A DNA stretch of 64,000 nt from Bacteroidota bacterium (lineage in GTDB: Bacteria; Bacteroidota; Bacteroidia; UKL13-3): NCBI GenBank assembly GCA_030680835.1, contig JAUXUD010000022.1, positions 62,001-126,000 of the forward strand, written 5' to 3'. Below are positions 42,906 to 52,599 of this stretch, in pieces. A program made the position numbers and the translations under genes. Position 1 is the first letter of the stretch. The number at the start of each line of letters is the position of its first letter. The notes beneath the pieces are model-generated. The model was given only the letters and a program-made list of their open reading frames with translations. It ran no database searches and was not told the DNA's origin.

Positions 42906-45404
42906 TTATGCAATGGCTGCCTTACTGAGTAGCTGCATTCCTATTTTTTGAAGCAAAATATCTTTATTAAAAGGTTTGGTTACGTAATCATTCATACCAA
43001 TATCATAGCACTTTTTCTTTTCTTCAGCGTCGTCATGCGCTGTCACTGCAATAATCGGAATATCACGGTCGAGGATAAACTCTTCTTTATTCCTTATATT
43101 ATAGGCTGTTTCAATTCCATCCATCTCAGGCATGCGTATATCCATCAAAATAAGGTCGAATGACTTTTCTTTTAGCAGTTCAAGTGCCTTATTTCCATTT
43201 GATGCAATTCCATAATTATAACCAACCTTTTCCAATATTTTAGTCAACAATCGTTGGTTCAACTGATTGTCTTCTGCAACCAGAATTGAATATTTATTGG
43301 GTTGAATCCTGGCCAATTTTAAGGGTACATCACTTTGTTTCAATGAATTTTGTGCAAGTACTTCAAGCTCCAGTTCAACGATAAAAGTACTGCCTACCCC
43401 TTTTTCACTGATTACTTCAATGTGTCCTTTCAGCAGGTCGCATAACTCTTTAACGTTTTTCAACCCGATTCCAAACCCGTTTCCCTTATCACTTACTTTA
43501 ACATTTCCTCTGAACACATGTTTAATTTCCTTTTCGTCCATTCCCGGGCCCTCATCACTTACCGAAAATTGTATGGTGCTTAGTTGTTTACGATCTTTTA
43601 TACGATTTGCCGTTTGTTTCACCTCCACTTTTACAATGCCCTTTGAACTGTGCTTTACTGCATTGCTTAAAAGATTTTGAACTATGGTGTTCATTTTCTG
43701 ACTATCCCCTTTAACCATCCGGGGCAATCCGGGATATACCATCTGGTTAAATAACAGCCCTTTGGCTTTACATTGAAAATCGTAGCTTCTAAACAATTCT
43801 TCAAGCAATTCAACCAGATCAAATGGTATTGACACCGGATGGGCCTCTTTTCTGTCTATTTGCAGGTATGCAATTAAATTATTAAGTACAAACATTAACT
43901 CATCACTGGATAATTTAATATTGGCCAGATAATCTTTCAGTTCAACAAAAGTTTTACTTTCAAGTGCCAATTGGCTCATCCCCACAATGCCATGCAAAGG
44001 CGTGCGGATTTCATGATTAATCTGCTGCAGCATACTGCTTTTGGCCTTGCTGCTCATTTCAAATAATTTCTTTTGCTTATTGAGATAAAAACCATATACA
44101 ACCAGGCCCGTAATTAAAAGTAAAAGAAATATTGTAACACTAAATACAATCAGTAACAGATTTTTGGTTTCCAGCTCCATCTGCTGTTCATGTATTTTAA
44201 GTCTGTTAATTTCATTTTCTTTAGCCATTAATCTAAGCCGGGCTTCTTTCCGTTCGTTTTCATGCCGAATGGTTAAGTTTGTTATTTCATTTATTTCATC
44301 CTTTGATACGGTTGAATTTTCGGTTTGGTTTTTTAAGTCCAGGTAGTGTTTGTATTTTGCTTTGTCCCCTTTTTTTCCATAGATATCAGCCATGATGCCA
44401 TAAGCGTTTGCTTTATCACTTTCGGTTTCTCCATCAATTGCATATTTTAATGCCCCCTGGGCAAAGTATAAGGCCGAATCCATTTTGTTTAACTTAAAGT
44501 AAGTAACAGCAAGATTTCCACTTGTAAAGGCAATGGCTTTCTCATCTTTAATGCTTATATCCAGTTTAAGTGATTCAATAAAAAAGGGTAAGGCTTTACG
44601 TACCTGGTTTCTGTCGAGGTAAACCAATCCAATATTGTTGAGTGCCGATGAAATATCGGAAGCACTGCTTAATTTTCGAAACACCTCCAGGGCATTTGAA
44701 TAGTGATACAAAGCTTTTAAATCATATCCTTTGAGTTTGTAAATATTGGCCAGATTGTTTTCAATTTCTGCTACCACCAGTTCTTCTTTGTTCCCTTTAA
44801 ACAAGTCGAGTGCCCGCAGATAATATTCTTCTGCCTTTTCCATATCTTCTAATTCGAGATATAAGGTGCCAATATTGGTATAGGTCCGGGCTGCCCGGCT
44901 ATTGTCTTTTATTTGTTCCGAAATTTTTACCGAACCAATATAATACCGCATGGCCCGGCTCTTATTTCCTTTTAAATACGCAAGATTTCCTAAACTGTGA
45001 TAGGCAAAAGATACCGAGTAGGGTTCTTTACATTTGAGTGCCAGTGCCAAACCCGATAGATAATGTTCCTGGGCACTTAGATAATTTCCGCGATTTTTTT
45101 GGAGAATCCCCAGAATAATATCTGCCGTTGCCTTTCCCTTGCAATAATTTAACTTTCCCGACAGGATATATGCCTGCCGTGCATAATTGCCTGCTTTTGT
45201 GGTATCAAAAGTGCGTATGCAATTAGCGATTCCGTTTAATATGTCGGCTCTTTGCAAGTCGTTTGCATAGGGTAGCAAAGATTCCAGACTATCCTGTTCC
45301 GACTCTTGCTGTGCAAAAACTTTTTGATTGTTTAACAGTATGAAAAATCCTGCTAAACATATGAATAACCCCTTTGATAATATATTAGTATTCCAACTTC
45401 TCAT
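42906..45404 (-). CDS. Hybrid histidine kinase with TPR sensor and C-terminal receiver
   Basis: This 832-residue protein has an N-terminal signal/anchor (LFICLAGFFILLNNQKVFAQ), then about eight TPR-like units over ~40-365 (YSVSFAYHSLGNLAYLKGNKSRAMRYYIGSVKI, ARTYTNIGTLYLELEDMEKAEEYYLRALDLF, ISSALNNIGLVYLDRNQVRKALPFF). A coiled-coil stretch and one membrane helix (LLLIVFSVTIFLLLLITGLVVYGFY) follow at about 415-440. The kinase core has HisKA His in INHEIRTPLHGIVGMSQLA, N-box NLLSNAVKHSSKG, G1 DEGPGMD and G2 GNGFGIGLKNV. The receiver (about 705-825) has AEDNQLNQRL, phosphoacceptor Asp in LILMDIRMPEMDG, T in VTAHDD and K in VTKPF. TPRs in the periplasm suggest protein or peptide sensing; ligand and partner are unknown. 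Confidence 0.93.
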   Translation of the reverse strand: MRSWNTNILSKGLFICLAGFFILLNNQKVFAQQESEQDSLESLLPYANDLQRADILNGIANCIRTFDTTKAGNYARQAYILSGKLNYCKGKATADIILGILQKNRGNYLSAQEHYLSGLALALKCKEPYSVSFAYHSLGNLAYLKGNKSRAMRYYIGSVKISEQIKDNSRAARTYTNIGTLYLELEDMEKAEEYYLRALDLFKGNKEELVVAEIENNLANIYKLKGYDLKALYHYSNALEVFRKLSSASDISSALNNIGLVYLDRNQVRKALPFFIESLKLDISIKDEKAIAFTSGNLAVTYFKLNKMDSALYFAQGALKYAIDGETESDKANAYGIMADIYGKKGDKAKYKHYLDLKNQTENSTVSKDEINEITNLTIRHENERKEARLRLMAKENEINRLKIHEQQMELETKNLLLIVFSVTIFLLLLITGLVVYGFYLNKQKKLFEMSSKAKSSMLQQINHEIRTPLHGIVGMSQLALESKTFVELKDYLANIKLSSDELMFVLNNLIAYLQIDRKEAHPVSIPFDLVELLEELFRSYDFQCKAKGLLFNQMVYPGLPRMVKGDSQKMNTIVQNLLSNAVKHSSKGIVKVEVKQTANRIKDRKQLSTIQFSVSDEGPGMDEKEIKHVFRGNVKVSDKGNGFGIGLKNVKELCDLLKGHIEVISEKGVGSTFIVELELEVLAQNSLKQSDVPLKLARIQPNKYSILVAEDNQLNQRLLTKILEKVGYNYGIASNGNKALELLKEKSFDLILMDIRMPEMDGIETAYNIRNKEEFILDRDIPIIAVTAHDDAEEKKKCYDIGMNDYVTKPFNKDILLQKIGMQLLSKAAIA

Positions 45405-45585
45405 TTTGCAACTAAAATAACACCTCTTATCAATTAAACAAGCGATTTAAAATCAGATTGCCGGAATTCAGCATTTTTTGCATTTGTTTTTTCGCTGTAT
45501 TCTTCAAATTCCGAAATATTTTTCCCAATTCTCATAAAAACTTTTTTATTTATTGATAATCATTTTATTACGACATAAAGTTGAC

Positions 45586-45924
45586 TTAAAGACTTAAATG
45601 CAAATTTGGATCCCAAAACACTTTTTCAAAATCCAAAACCTGATCATTTTCTACTTTTATACCTTCCTTTTCGAGCAGGATTTGCATTGCATCGGGTGAA
45701 CCAAAATGATGTTTACCGCTAAGCATTCCGTTTCGGTTAACTACCCGGTGAGCAGGCACATACGGTAATTCGGCATGTGCTGCATTCATGGCATAACCTA
45801 CCATACGTGCACCTGATTTTGCACCCAGATAAGCTGCAATGGCTCCATAACTCGTTACCCTTCCAAAGGGAACCAAACGAACCACATCATACACATCTTT
45901 AAAAAAATCGGGACCGATTGCCAT
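45586..45924 (-). CDS. Alkyltransferase-like (ATL) protein, MGMT fold without active Cys
   Basis: This 112-residue protein has the O6-alkylguanine-DNA alkyltransferase C-terminal fold: VRLVPFGRVTSYGAIAAYLGAKSGARMVGYAMNAAH, then PYVPAHRVVNRNGMLSGKHHFG and the C-terminal VENDQVLDF. The methyl-accepting Cys of PCHRV is Ala58 here (PAHRV; codon GCT in the DNA). ATL proteins of this form bind O6-alkylguanine lesions without repair and pass them to nucleotide excision repair; those families carry Trp or Ala at this site. Divergent from recQ with 57 bp between the starts, which fits a genome-maintenance context. Confidence 0.9.
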   Translation of the reverse strand: MAIGPDFFKDVYDVVRLVPFGRVTSYGAIAAYLGAKSGARMVGYAMNAAHAELPYVPAHRVVNRNGMLSGKHHFGSPDAMQILLEKEGIKVENDQVLDFEKVFWDPNLHLSL

Positions 45925-45981
45925 TCGCTCAAAAAATTAAGGTGATTATTTGTATTACAAATCAAGTAGTATGTTTGAACA

Positions 45982-48114
45982 ATGCAAGCTACAATTAACC
46001 CACAAGATATCCTCAAAAAGCATTTTGGATATGAACAGTTCCGCCCCTTGCAAGCTCAAATTATTGAAGGGGTATTAAATAATAGGGATACTTTGGTACT
46101 CATGCCGACAGGTGGCGGTAAATCAGTTTGTTTCCAGGTTCCAGCTATGTTGCTGCCGGGCATTACCCTGGTTATTTCGCCACTTATTGCATTAATGAAA
46201 GATCAGGTTGAAGCATTGCGGGCAAATGGCATTAAAGCCGCTTTTTTAAACAGCTCGATGGATAATAACGAAGCGGAAGCCGTTGTGAGACTTTGCCACC
46301 AGAATGAGTTAAAACTGCTTTATATTTCACCCGAAAGATTAATAAGCATAATAGATGGACTATTAAGTAAAATACAAATTTCATTAATTGCCATTGACGA
46401 AGCCCATTGTATCAGTCAGTGGGGACATGATTTCAGACCTGAATACACAAAACTGGGAATGCTTAAAGCCAAATGGCCCGATATTCCGATTATTGCCCTT
46501 ACAGCCACTGCCGATAAAATTACCCGCAAAGACATTATCACCCAATTGGGATTTGTTGAACCCAATGTTTTTGTTGCCAGTTTCGACAGGCCCAACTTAA
46601 GTTTAGAAGTTAAATTTGGGGTAAAGAAGAAAAAAAAAGTTGAGGAAATTATCCACTTTGTTAAAGCACGAAAAAATGAAAGCGGAATTATTTATTGTTT
46701 GAGCCGTGCAGGTACCGAAGAAATTTGTGCCGAATTGGTTCATGCCGGGATTAACGCCGGTTTTTATCATGCCGGGATGGCTTCAGACCAAAGAAGTAAA
46801 GTACAGGAGGATTTTATTAACGACCGACTAAAAGTAATATGTGCCACCATTGCCTTTGGAATGGGGATAGATAAAAGCAATGTGCGGTTTGTGATTCACA
46901 ACAATTTGCCTAAAAACATTGAAGGGTATTACCAGGAAATTGGAAGGGCAGGAAGAGACGGATTGCCCAGCGACACGGTTTTATATTATGGTATTGGCGA
47001 TGTGATTATGCTCAGAAGATTTATTGATGAAAGCGGACAAAAAGAGCTGAACCTGGAGAAATTAAACCGCATTCAGCAATTTTCGGAGGCCGGTATTTGC
47101 AGAAGAAAAATATTGCTCGCTTACTTTGGAGAAACCCTTACTGAAAACTGCAATAATTGTGATGTTTGTAAAAACCCGAGAATGAATTTTGATGGTACTT
47201 TAATCATTCAAAAAGCACTTTCGGCCCTAACCCGTTTAGAAGAAAAAGTGGGCTTTAATATGCTGATAGATGTATTGCGGGGTTCGCACAAAAAAGAAAT
47301 AGTTGAAGCCGGTTTTGATAAAATAAAAACTTTTGGCGCAGGTAAAGACCTGGGTTTTTACGATTGGCAGCAATACCTTTTACAAATGCTCAATCTGGGT
47401 ATTATTGAAATGGCGTATGATGAAGCCTATACCCTGAAAGTAAGTGATTTTGGCAAAGAAATACTCTTCGGCAAAAAGCATATGCATCTGGTGGCACTGG
47501 AACCGTTCACACCTTATAAACCTGTTGTTAAACGCGAACTTCAATTTGACAATACCGCAGATTTAACGGATAAATTATTCGATTATTTACGGGGTATCCG
47601 AAAAGAATTTGCAGAAACCGAAAATGTACCTGCCTATGTAATTTTTAGTGATGCCACCTTAAAAGAAATTGCCCAAAGAAAACCTGTTGCCATCAGTGAT
47701 TTGATTCACATAAACGGTGTAGGCGAATACAAGCTCCATAAATATGGAAACCGGTTCATTAAAGAAATAAAAAGTTGGCTAAAACAAAATGATGTAAAAG
47801 CGCCCAAGGTTGATACGTATAAAGAAACATTAACCCTGTTAAATGCAGGTTATAGTATAGAAGAAATAGCCGAAACCCGGCAGATCCAGGTTAATTCGAT
47901 ATACTCGCATATTGGCCAGCTCTACAAACAGAATCTGATTGACAGTTTGGATCCATACATTAATGCTGCCGAAATTGATCGGGTACGAAACGCAGTAAAG
48001 GAAACCGGTGAAACCAAAACTTTAACACCGCTCTTTGTGCATTTGAGAGAGGAAGTACCATTTACCATGATACGACTGGCACTGTCTTATCTTGAGAAAG
48101 CAGGAGAAATATAG
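45982..48114 (+). CDS. recQ: ATP-dependent DNA helicase RecQ
   Basis: This 710-residue 3'-5' helicase acts in recombination and fork repair. Seen: the aromatic/Q motif FGYEQFRPLQ, Walker A MPTGGGKS (41-48), motif II DEAHCISQWGHDFRPEY at about 138, motif VI QEIGRAGRDGLPS, and the zinc site with C-R-R-K...C-NN-C-DV-C around 372-395. A winged-helix RQC region follows, then an HRDC domain (about 545-600, FAETENVPAYVIFSDATLKEIAQ). The final ~100 residues contain a helix-turn-helix (LNAGYSIEEIAETRQIQVNSIYSHIGQLYKQNL), the HTH_40-type tail found in many Bacteroidota RecQs. All motifs are intact. Confidence 0.97.
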   Translation: MQATINPQDILKKHFGYEQFRPLQAQIIEGVLNNRDTLVLMPTGGGKSVCFQVPAMLLPGITLVISPLIALMKDQVEALRANGIKAAFLNSSMDNNEAEAVVRLCHQNELKLLYISPERLISIIDGLLSKIQISLIAIDEAHCISQWGHDFRPEYTKLGMLKAKWPDIPIIALTATADKITRKDIITQLGFVEPNVFVASFDRPNLSLEVKFGVKKKKKVEEIIHFVKARKNESGIIYCLSRAGTEEICAELVHAGINAGFYHAGMASDQRSKVQEDFINDRLKVICATIAFGMGIDKSNVRFVIHNNLPKNIEGYYQEIGRAGRDGLPSDTVLYYGIGDVIMLRRFIDESGQKELNLEKLNRIQQFSEAGICRRKILLAYFGETLTENCNNCDVCKNPRMNFDGTLIIQKALSALTRLEEKVGFNMLIDVLRGSHKKEIVEAGFDKIKTFGAGKDLGFYDWQQYLLQMLNLGIIEMAYDEAYTLKVSDFGKEILFGKKHMHLVALEPFTPYKPVVKRELQFDNTADLTDKLFDYLRGIRKEFAETENVPAYVIFSDATLKEIAQRKPVAISDLIHINGVGEYKLHKYGNRFIKEIKSWLKQNDVKAPKVDTYKETLTLLNAGYSIEEIAETRQIQVNSIYSHIGQLYKQNLIDSLDPYINAAEIDRVRNAVKETGETKTLTPLFVHLREEVPFTMIRLALSYLEKAGEI

Positions 48115-48122
48115 ATTGAAAG

Positions 48123-48331
48123 ATGAGGAAGATTAAACACATAGGCACATACAAAAACCATAGGTACATAGAGGTATGAAAAAAACCTATGATTCTGTGT
48201 TTAAATTCGAAATTCAATAAATTTAATTACTATGACAAAGAAGGATATTGATAATTTAAGCTATAAGATAAAGTGCATCCCTATGTGCCTATGGTCCCCC
48301 TATTGTGCCTATGTGTTTAATTCTTCCTCAT
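48123..48331. mobile_element. MITE-like inverted-repeat element with a GxxExxxY-like remnant
   Basis: The ends 48123-48149 and 48304-48331 are inverted repeats of 27/28 bp that differ by one inserted base (left end ATGAGGAAGATTAAACACAT...). Inside lies a second inverted pair, CCATAGGTACATAG around 48158-48171 against CCCTATGTGCCTATGG at 48279-48294. The element sits between the convergent recQ and outer-membrane genes. A 19-bp piece of the right end recurs exactly at 52600-52618. Confidence 0.6.
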
Positions 48332-48333
48332 AA
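48232..48333 (+). pseudogene. Possible GxxExxxY-protein remnant, N-terminus only
   Basis: A 33-codon frame starts MTKKDIDNLSYKI, matching as I recall the N-terminus of Bacteroidota GxxExxxY proteins (usually followed by IGCAIEVHK..LGPGL). Here it switches after SYKI to residues encoded by the inverted repeat (CIPMCLWSPYCAYVF). I read it as a deletion remnant, not a working gene. The match is short and rests on memory of the family. Confidence 0.4.
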
Positions 48334-48365
48334 TAAACACAATATCATCCCCTCATTATAAAATA

Positions 48366-51300
48366 TTAAAAGTCGAGGCTTAGCGAAACATACTGAATGG
48401 GGAGGCTTGCCACTTCACCATCCTGAATGCCCCAGGCCAGATCGAAGCGAACAAAATAGCCAAAAAGTTTTGAACGCAATCCGCCACCAAAACCCGCTAC
48501 AATTGGATCACGCACATTGATTACTTTTGCCCGTATGGGACCCTGGTCGTATATTTTTTGGTTAAAGGTATTGTCTTCACTATATGGGTTTGAACCTACC
48601 CAGGCCGATCCGATATCAAAGAAAGGAACTATCTGAAAATTATTCAAAAACTCACTGCGCATGGGTCGGTTCAGTGCATAAACAAAAACCGGCATCCTGA
48701 TTTCGGTATTTATTAAAGCGAATGTATTGCCATTACGTATATTTTGTTCAAAACCCCTGAGATTGCATGCCAATGCCTGAAATGCATAGTTCTGATCCTG
48801 TGCTGTACCAAACTGACTGTTAAACCGGGCTGATAACCAGTTTTCAACTCCTCCCAAATAGTACACCACTTTTGCAGGACCGAAAGAAGTATTTACAGAA
48901 ACCCGGGTTGCCCATATAATTTGCCGATGAATTTTTTCATAATGCCTGAAGTCGAACCCAAGTGTATTTAACTGAATTTCCCGGTTACTTACGTTTATGT
49001 ATCGTTCATAAAATATTTTAAACCGCGTTCCATTCATTAAGTTCATTCCTTTTGGAATGGTATTATCAAAAATGTATTCAATTTTAGCCCCAAACCAATT
49101 GGTAACTTTAGTCGACGAATCGAGGGTACCGAAATTTGTAGAGTGGGTAATATCTTTATCCTGCCTTAAAAATGAACTGATCCGAAAGCAGCTGACCTGA
49201 TTAAAAGGTAGTTTAATGATATACCTGAATTCATGGGAAAGACTTTTATAACTCAGCTCTTCCGGGTTTCCGCCTTGCCTGCTCTGGCGGTAAAACATAA
49301 ATTTATGATCTCGTTTTTTCTTTAAGGTTTCAAAACTTGCAAAATAATCAAAGCCCGACAAATCAAAGGCGGCACGTATACCTCCGGTTATCCGGTAATC
49401 TTCAAACAAATCAATCATCCCCAGTTTAAACATCCCGTTTAAACCCGGATTAAACATTTGCTGCGATGCAGGAGAAATCGGCTGATAGTAGGTGTTGATA
49501 ATACTATTGTCGACTTGAGTAACCACCTTATCTGTAAAAAAAGTAATGTCGTAAAAGCGCGGTGCATTTATTTTAATGTTTTTGGCAGCCAGTAGTCCCG
49601 TACCCGTTTTAGGTACGATTACATAGGTTGGGCGTTTATAGTCAGCTGGCGTAAATTCGTTAACAAAAAAATAGGCATTGGTATCCACCGGAATTTTTAC
49701 TTCAGTCTCTGTACTTACTTCATCTGCATTGTTTATACTGGGCTTAAAAACAACAGGACCTGCTTCAAATTGTTTGTTGGCATATCCTGTTTTTAACCTG
49801 AACATATTGGGGTAGGTTTCCTTATTTTTAGATTCTTCAGGAACATTTTTTATGATGGGTGTATACTTAATATAAAACTTATTATTTTCCTGAACCAGAT
49901 CATATACCTGCCTGCCCTGAACCGATACATCATGTGCCAGAATATTGCGCTTATAATTGGTTAAAGGGTATGTATAAACAATGTCCTTGTTATGAACAAT
50001 GGTGTCTATTCTTTCAACCTGTGAATTCAAATGAATCTGTTTTCCATTGTATAAAAAGCTACTCCCTTTCCAGCCGGGTTGGTCTGTGAAAATCAGTGTA
50101 TCCGTTTCTTTAGCCGTACTGTCGAGATATTTTATCTGAATTTCGGTATAATCATAAACTTCCTCCACTCTCACTGCATAGCGGTTTTTAATTCCATTGT
50201 ATTCACTTATATAGGCAAAATATTCTTTGTTATAATCGATGGGTTGTGTTTCGTTTAAGAAAGGAGTATTGGTTAATCTTTTTAATTTCCGGCTGCCTGT
50301 TTCCAGATCATACATAAAAATATCGAAGTTATTATCTTCTTCAATAATTGTTTTGATACCTACCCCCAATGAATCCCGTTTGCGGTTTGAACTGAAAATA
50401 ATTTTACCCGAATAATCAACAAAGCGGGGTTCCAGATCATCATAAAAATCCTGGGTGAGTTGCCTTTCTTTCCGGGTTGGAATATCATAGGTAAAAATAT
50501 CACTCTGTCCTTTTCGGATGGCTGAAAGTACGATCGTCCTCCCATTTTCACTAAAATCAATTCCGGTAATTTTATCAAATTTTAAAAAACGTATGGTTTC
50601 TTCTTTTTTGTTTACCAGATCAACAATGCGTAAAAAAACTTTGCCTTTTTTCTCAAATATGTAGCCCAGCTTATCGCCACCTGCCTGCCAGGCAATCAAG
50701 GGAAAAGAATTGTCAATAATCAGATGATTGTATTTAAGCCCGCCCTTAAACATTTTTTTTGTTTTACCGGTTTTTGTATCCAGGGTAAAAATCTTGTATT
50801 TGCCATTTTTATTGGTGGTAAAGGCAATAAAATTTCCTTTTGAACTTGCCTTCAATTGAGGTTGAATATACTGGGCGATACGCCTTTTTATTTTAAACTG
50901 AATCGTTGGCATTTCCCGCAAATTATCTTCTTTATTATACAGGTTTTGATAATACTCCAGCCAGTCCTTTTGAATTTCCTTAAAATCGAGATTGGTTACA
51001 TATAAAAAAGCCGATTCGTAATTGCGAGTTAAACGGGTGATGTATATCATATTGGCAATCACCTCAGGTTCATATTTATCAGCCATGTATTTCCATAACG
51101 AATGCCCCGCAAAAACCGGATCTTTTTGGTTGAGCCTGTTAAACCGCATTGCCTTTTTGGTGAGTATGGCATCCTTCATGCTGTTGTCCATATCCACGTT
51201 CCATGATTGGGATAAATAAGAAGTTAAGCCGCGTAAATACCATTGGGGCAGGTTGAGCAGTGTGGCATTTTGAACACGATCCTGCAAAGAACCACCATAA

Positions 51301-51758
51301 AGCATTTCATTTAGCAATACCAGTGCCAGTCCATCCTTTAACTGACGGATGAGGTCGGCATGATTTCCATTAAAATACACGCAAACCCTGTTGTTTACCA
51401 CACTGGTATAACCCCCGGTATTTTGTGCCAGTTCCTCCAAACCAAAATTACTTTGTTTGTAATCGGAAAGTGTATTGTAACAAATGATTTCAACCCTGCC
51501 ACTTAAACGATGGTCTAAAACCTTTTCTATGGAAGACAAATTTTGTTCAGCAAATTTTATACAAAACGTAGCCAGTTCCCTTCCACCGGTATAAAAAAAT
51601 GCATCATAATTTTCGGTGCGCACATAACTCCACTCATAACGGCCGTATTGCACGCGGTTTTGCCCAAATACTGTATTGATGCCCTGGGCCCAAAGCTGGT
51701 TTGAACCCAAAGAAAAAAACAAAATAACAACTAAAATAAATTTCCTAAAATTTTTCAA
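48366..51758 (-). CDS. Outer-membrane protein: peptidase-MA-like domain, TolB-like propeller, BamA-like barrel
   Basis: This 1,130-residue protein starts at TTG (no ATG in position) with a signal peptide ending LWAQ. Residues ~40-290 resemble peptidase MA-like domains (YEWSYVRTENYDAFFYTGGRELATFCIKFAEQNL...), but the HExxH zinc site is replaced by KDGLAL, so catalysis is unlikely. Residues ~300-560 contain WD40/TolB-like strands (LKASSKGNFIAFTTNKNGKYKIFTLDTKTGKTKKMFKGG, GIDFSENGRTIVLSAIRKGQSDIFTYD, IFSSNRKRDSLG). The C-terminal ~350 residues are a beta barrel of the Omp85/surface-antigen kind, with YYLGGVENWLSARF, AFQALACNLRGFEQNIRNGNTFALINTEIRMPVF, FFDIGSAW and a terminal Phe. Function unknown; outer-membrane location is well supported. 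Confidence 0.8.
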   Translation of the reverse strand: MKNFRKFILVVILFFSLGSNQLWAQGINTVFGQNRVQYGRYEWSYVRTENYDAFFYTGGRELATFCIKFAEQNLSSIEKVLDHRLSGRVEIICYNTLSDYKQSNFGLEELAQNTGGYTSVVNNRVCVYFNGNHADLIRQLKDGLALVLLNEMLYGGSLQDRVQNATLLNLPQWYLRGLTSYLSQSWNVDMDNSMKDAILTKKAMRFNRLNQKDPVFAGHSLWKYMADKYEPEVIANMIYITRLTRNYESAFLYVTNLDFKEIQKDWLEYYQNLYNKEDNLREMPTIQFKIKRRIAQYIQPQLKASSKGNFIAFTTNKNGKYKIFTLDTKTGKTKKMFKGGLKYNHLIIDNSFPLIAWQAGGDKLGYIFEKKGKVFLRIVDLVNKKEETIRFLKFDKITGIDFSENGRTIVLSAIRKGQSDIFTYDIPTRKERQLTQDFYDDLEPRFVDYSGKIIFSSNRKRDSLGVGIKTIIEEDNNFDIFMYDLETGSRKLKRLTNTPFLNETQPIDYNKEYFAYISEYNGIKNRYAVRVEEVYDYTEIQIKYLDSTAKETDTLIFTDQPGWKGSSFLYNGKQIHLNSQVERIDTIVHNKDIVYTYPLTNYKRNILAHDVSVQGRQVYDLVQENNKFYIKYTPIIKNVPEESKNKETYPNMFRLKTGYANKQFEAGPVVFKPSINNADEVSTETEVKIPVDTNAYFFVNEFTPADYKRPTYVIVPKTGTGLLAAKNIKINAPRFYDITFFTDKVVTQVDNSIINTYYQPISPASQQMFNPGLNGMFKLGMIDLFEDYRITGGIRAAFDLSGFDYFASFETLKKKRDHKFMFYRQSRQGGNPEELSYKSLSHEFRYIIKLPFNQVSCFRISSFLRQDKDITHSTNFGTLDSSTKVTNWFGAKIEYIFDNTIPKGMNLMNGTRFKIFYERYINVSNREIQLNTLGFDFRHYEKIHRQIIWATRVSVNTSFGPAKVVYYLGGVENWLSARFNSQFGTAQDQNYAFQALACNLRGFEQNIRNGNTFALINTEIRMPVFVYALNRPMRSEFLNNFQIVPFFDIGSAWVGSNPYSEDNTFNQKIYDQGPIRAKVINVRDPIVAGFGGGLRSKLFGYFVRFDLAWGIQDGEVASLPIQYVSLSLDF

Positions 51759-51887
51759 ATTATCTAATTACATCAAATTTGCTATAAAAACACGAAACCA
51801 CGAAATTAATTAATAAATATTCCATTAATATTATTTAAAAATAAAAAATTATACAAAAACCTGACTATTGTTTTACAAATTTGCAGC

Positions 51888-52529
51888 ATGTTAAATATTC
51901 ATCATTTTGTGTTCAACGATTTTCAGGAAAACACCTATGTAATCTGGGATCATACGCTTGCCTGTGCCATCATTGATCCGGGTTGTTTCCGTGCCCAGGA
52001 ACAGACAGCATTAACTCAATTCATCAAAAATAATCAACTCAATCCAACATTATTGCTCAATACGCATTGTCATATCGATCATATTTTGGGCAATAAATTT
52101 GTTTCCGATCATTTTAATCTGGCTTTACATATGCATGAAGGGGAGCTCGAAACCTATCATGAAACCGGACGTTGGGCGGCAATGTTTAATTTACCGGCAT
52201 TTGAAATTCCTGAGAACCGCGTTTACTTAAAGGCGGGTGACCGGATTCGGTTGGGTGAAAGCGAATTAAAAGTATTGTTTACTCCCGGCCATTCATTGGC
52301 ATCTATAAGCTTTTACCATGAAGCCGGCAACAACCTTATTGCAGGAGATGTTTTGTTTAAAGGCAGTATCGGCCGAACCGATCTACCCGGAGGCGATTTT
52401 GATATACTCGCCAACAGCATCCGTACCCAGTTGTATACCCTACCTGATGAAACAACCGTATATTCGGGTCATGGGCCCACTACAACAATTGGACATGAAC
52501 GGGAGTTTAACTTGTATGTGCGGGGATGA
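51888..52529 (+). CDS. MBL-fold metallo-hydrolase, glyoxalase II-like
   Basis: This 213-residue metallo-beta-lactamase-fold protein has a full binuclear metal site: HxHxDH as His60, His62, Asp64, His65 in NTHCHIDHILGN, His in FTPGHSLASISF, Asp in IAGDVLFKGSIGRTDLPGGD and His in YSGHGPTTTIGHE. The GRTDLPGGD loop and overall length are typical of the YcbL/glyoxalase II-like subgroup that hydrolyses thioesters. No signal peptide is present, so it is cytoplasmic. It is monocistronic. Substrate is not determined. Confidence 0.92.
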   Translation: MLNIHHFVFNDFQENTYVIWDHTLACAIIDPGCFRAQEQTALTQFIKNNQLNPTLLLNTHCHIDHILGNKFVSDHFNLALHMHEGELETYHETGRWAAMFNLPAFEIPENRVYLKAGDRIRLGESELKVLFTPGHSLASISFYHEAGNNLIAGDVLFKGSIGRTDLPGGDFDILANSIRTQLYTLPDETTVYSGHGPTTTIGHEREFNLYVRG

Positions 52530-52599
52530 TGGTTCAATAGAATACAACTGAATTCGCTTCAAAATTTGTGTTAATACTATGTGAAACCTATTGTGTTTT

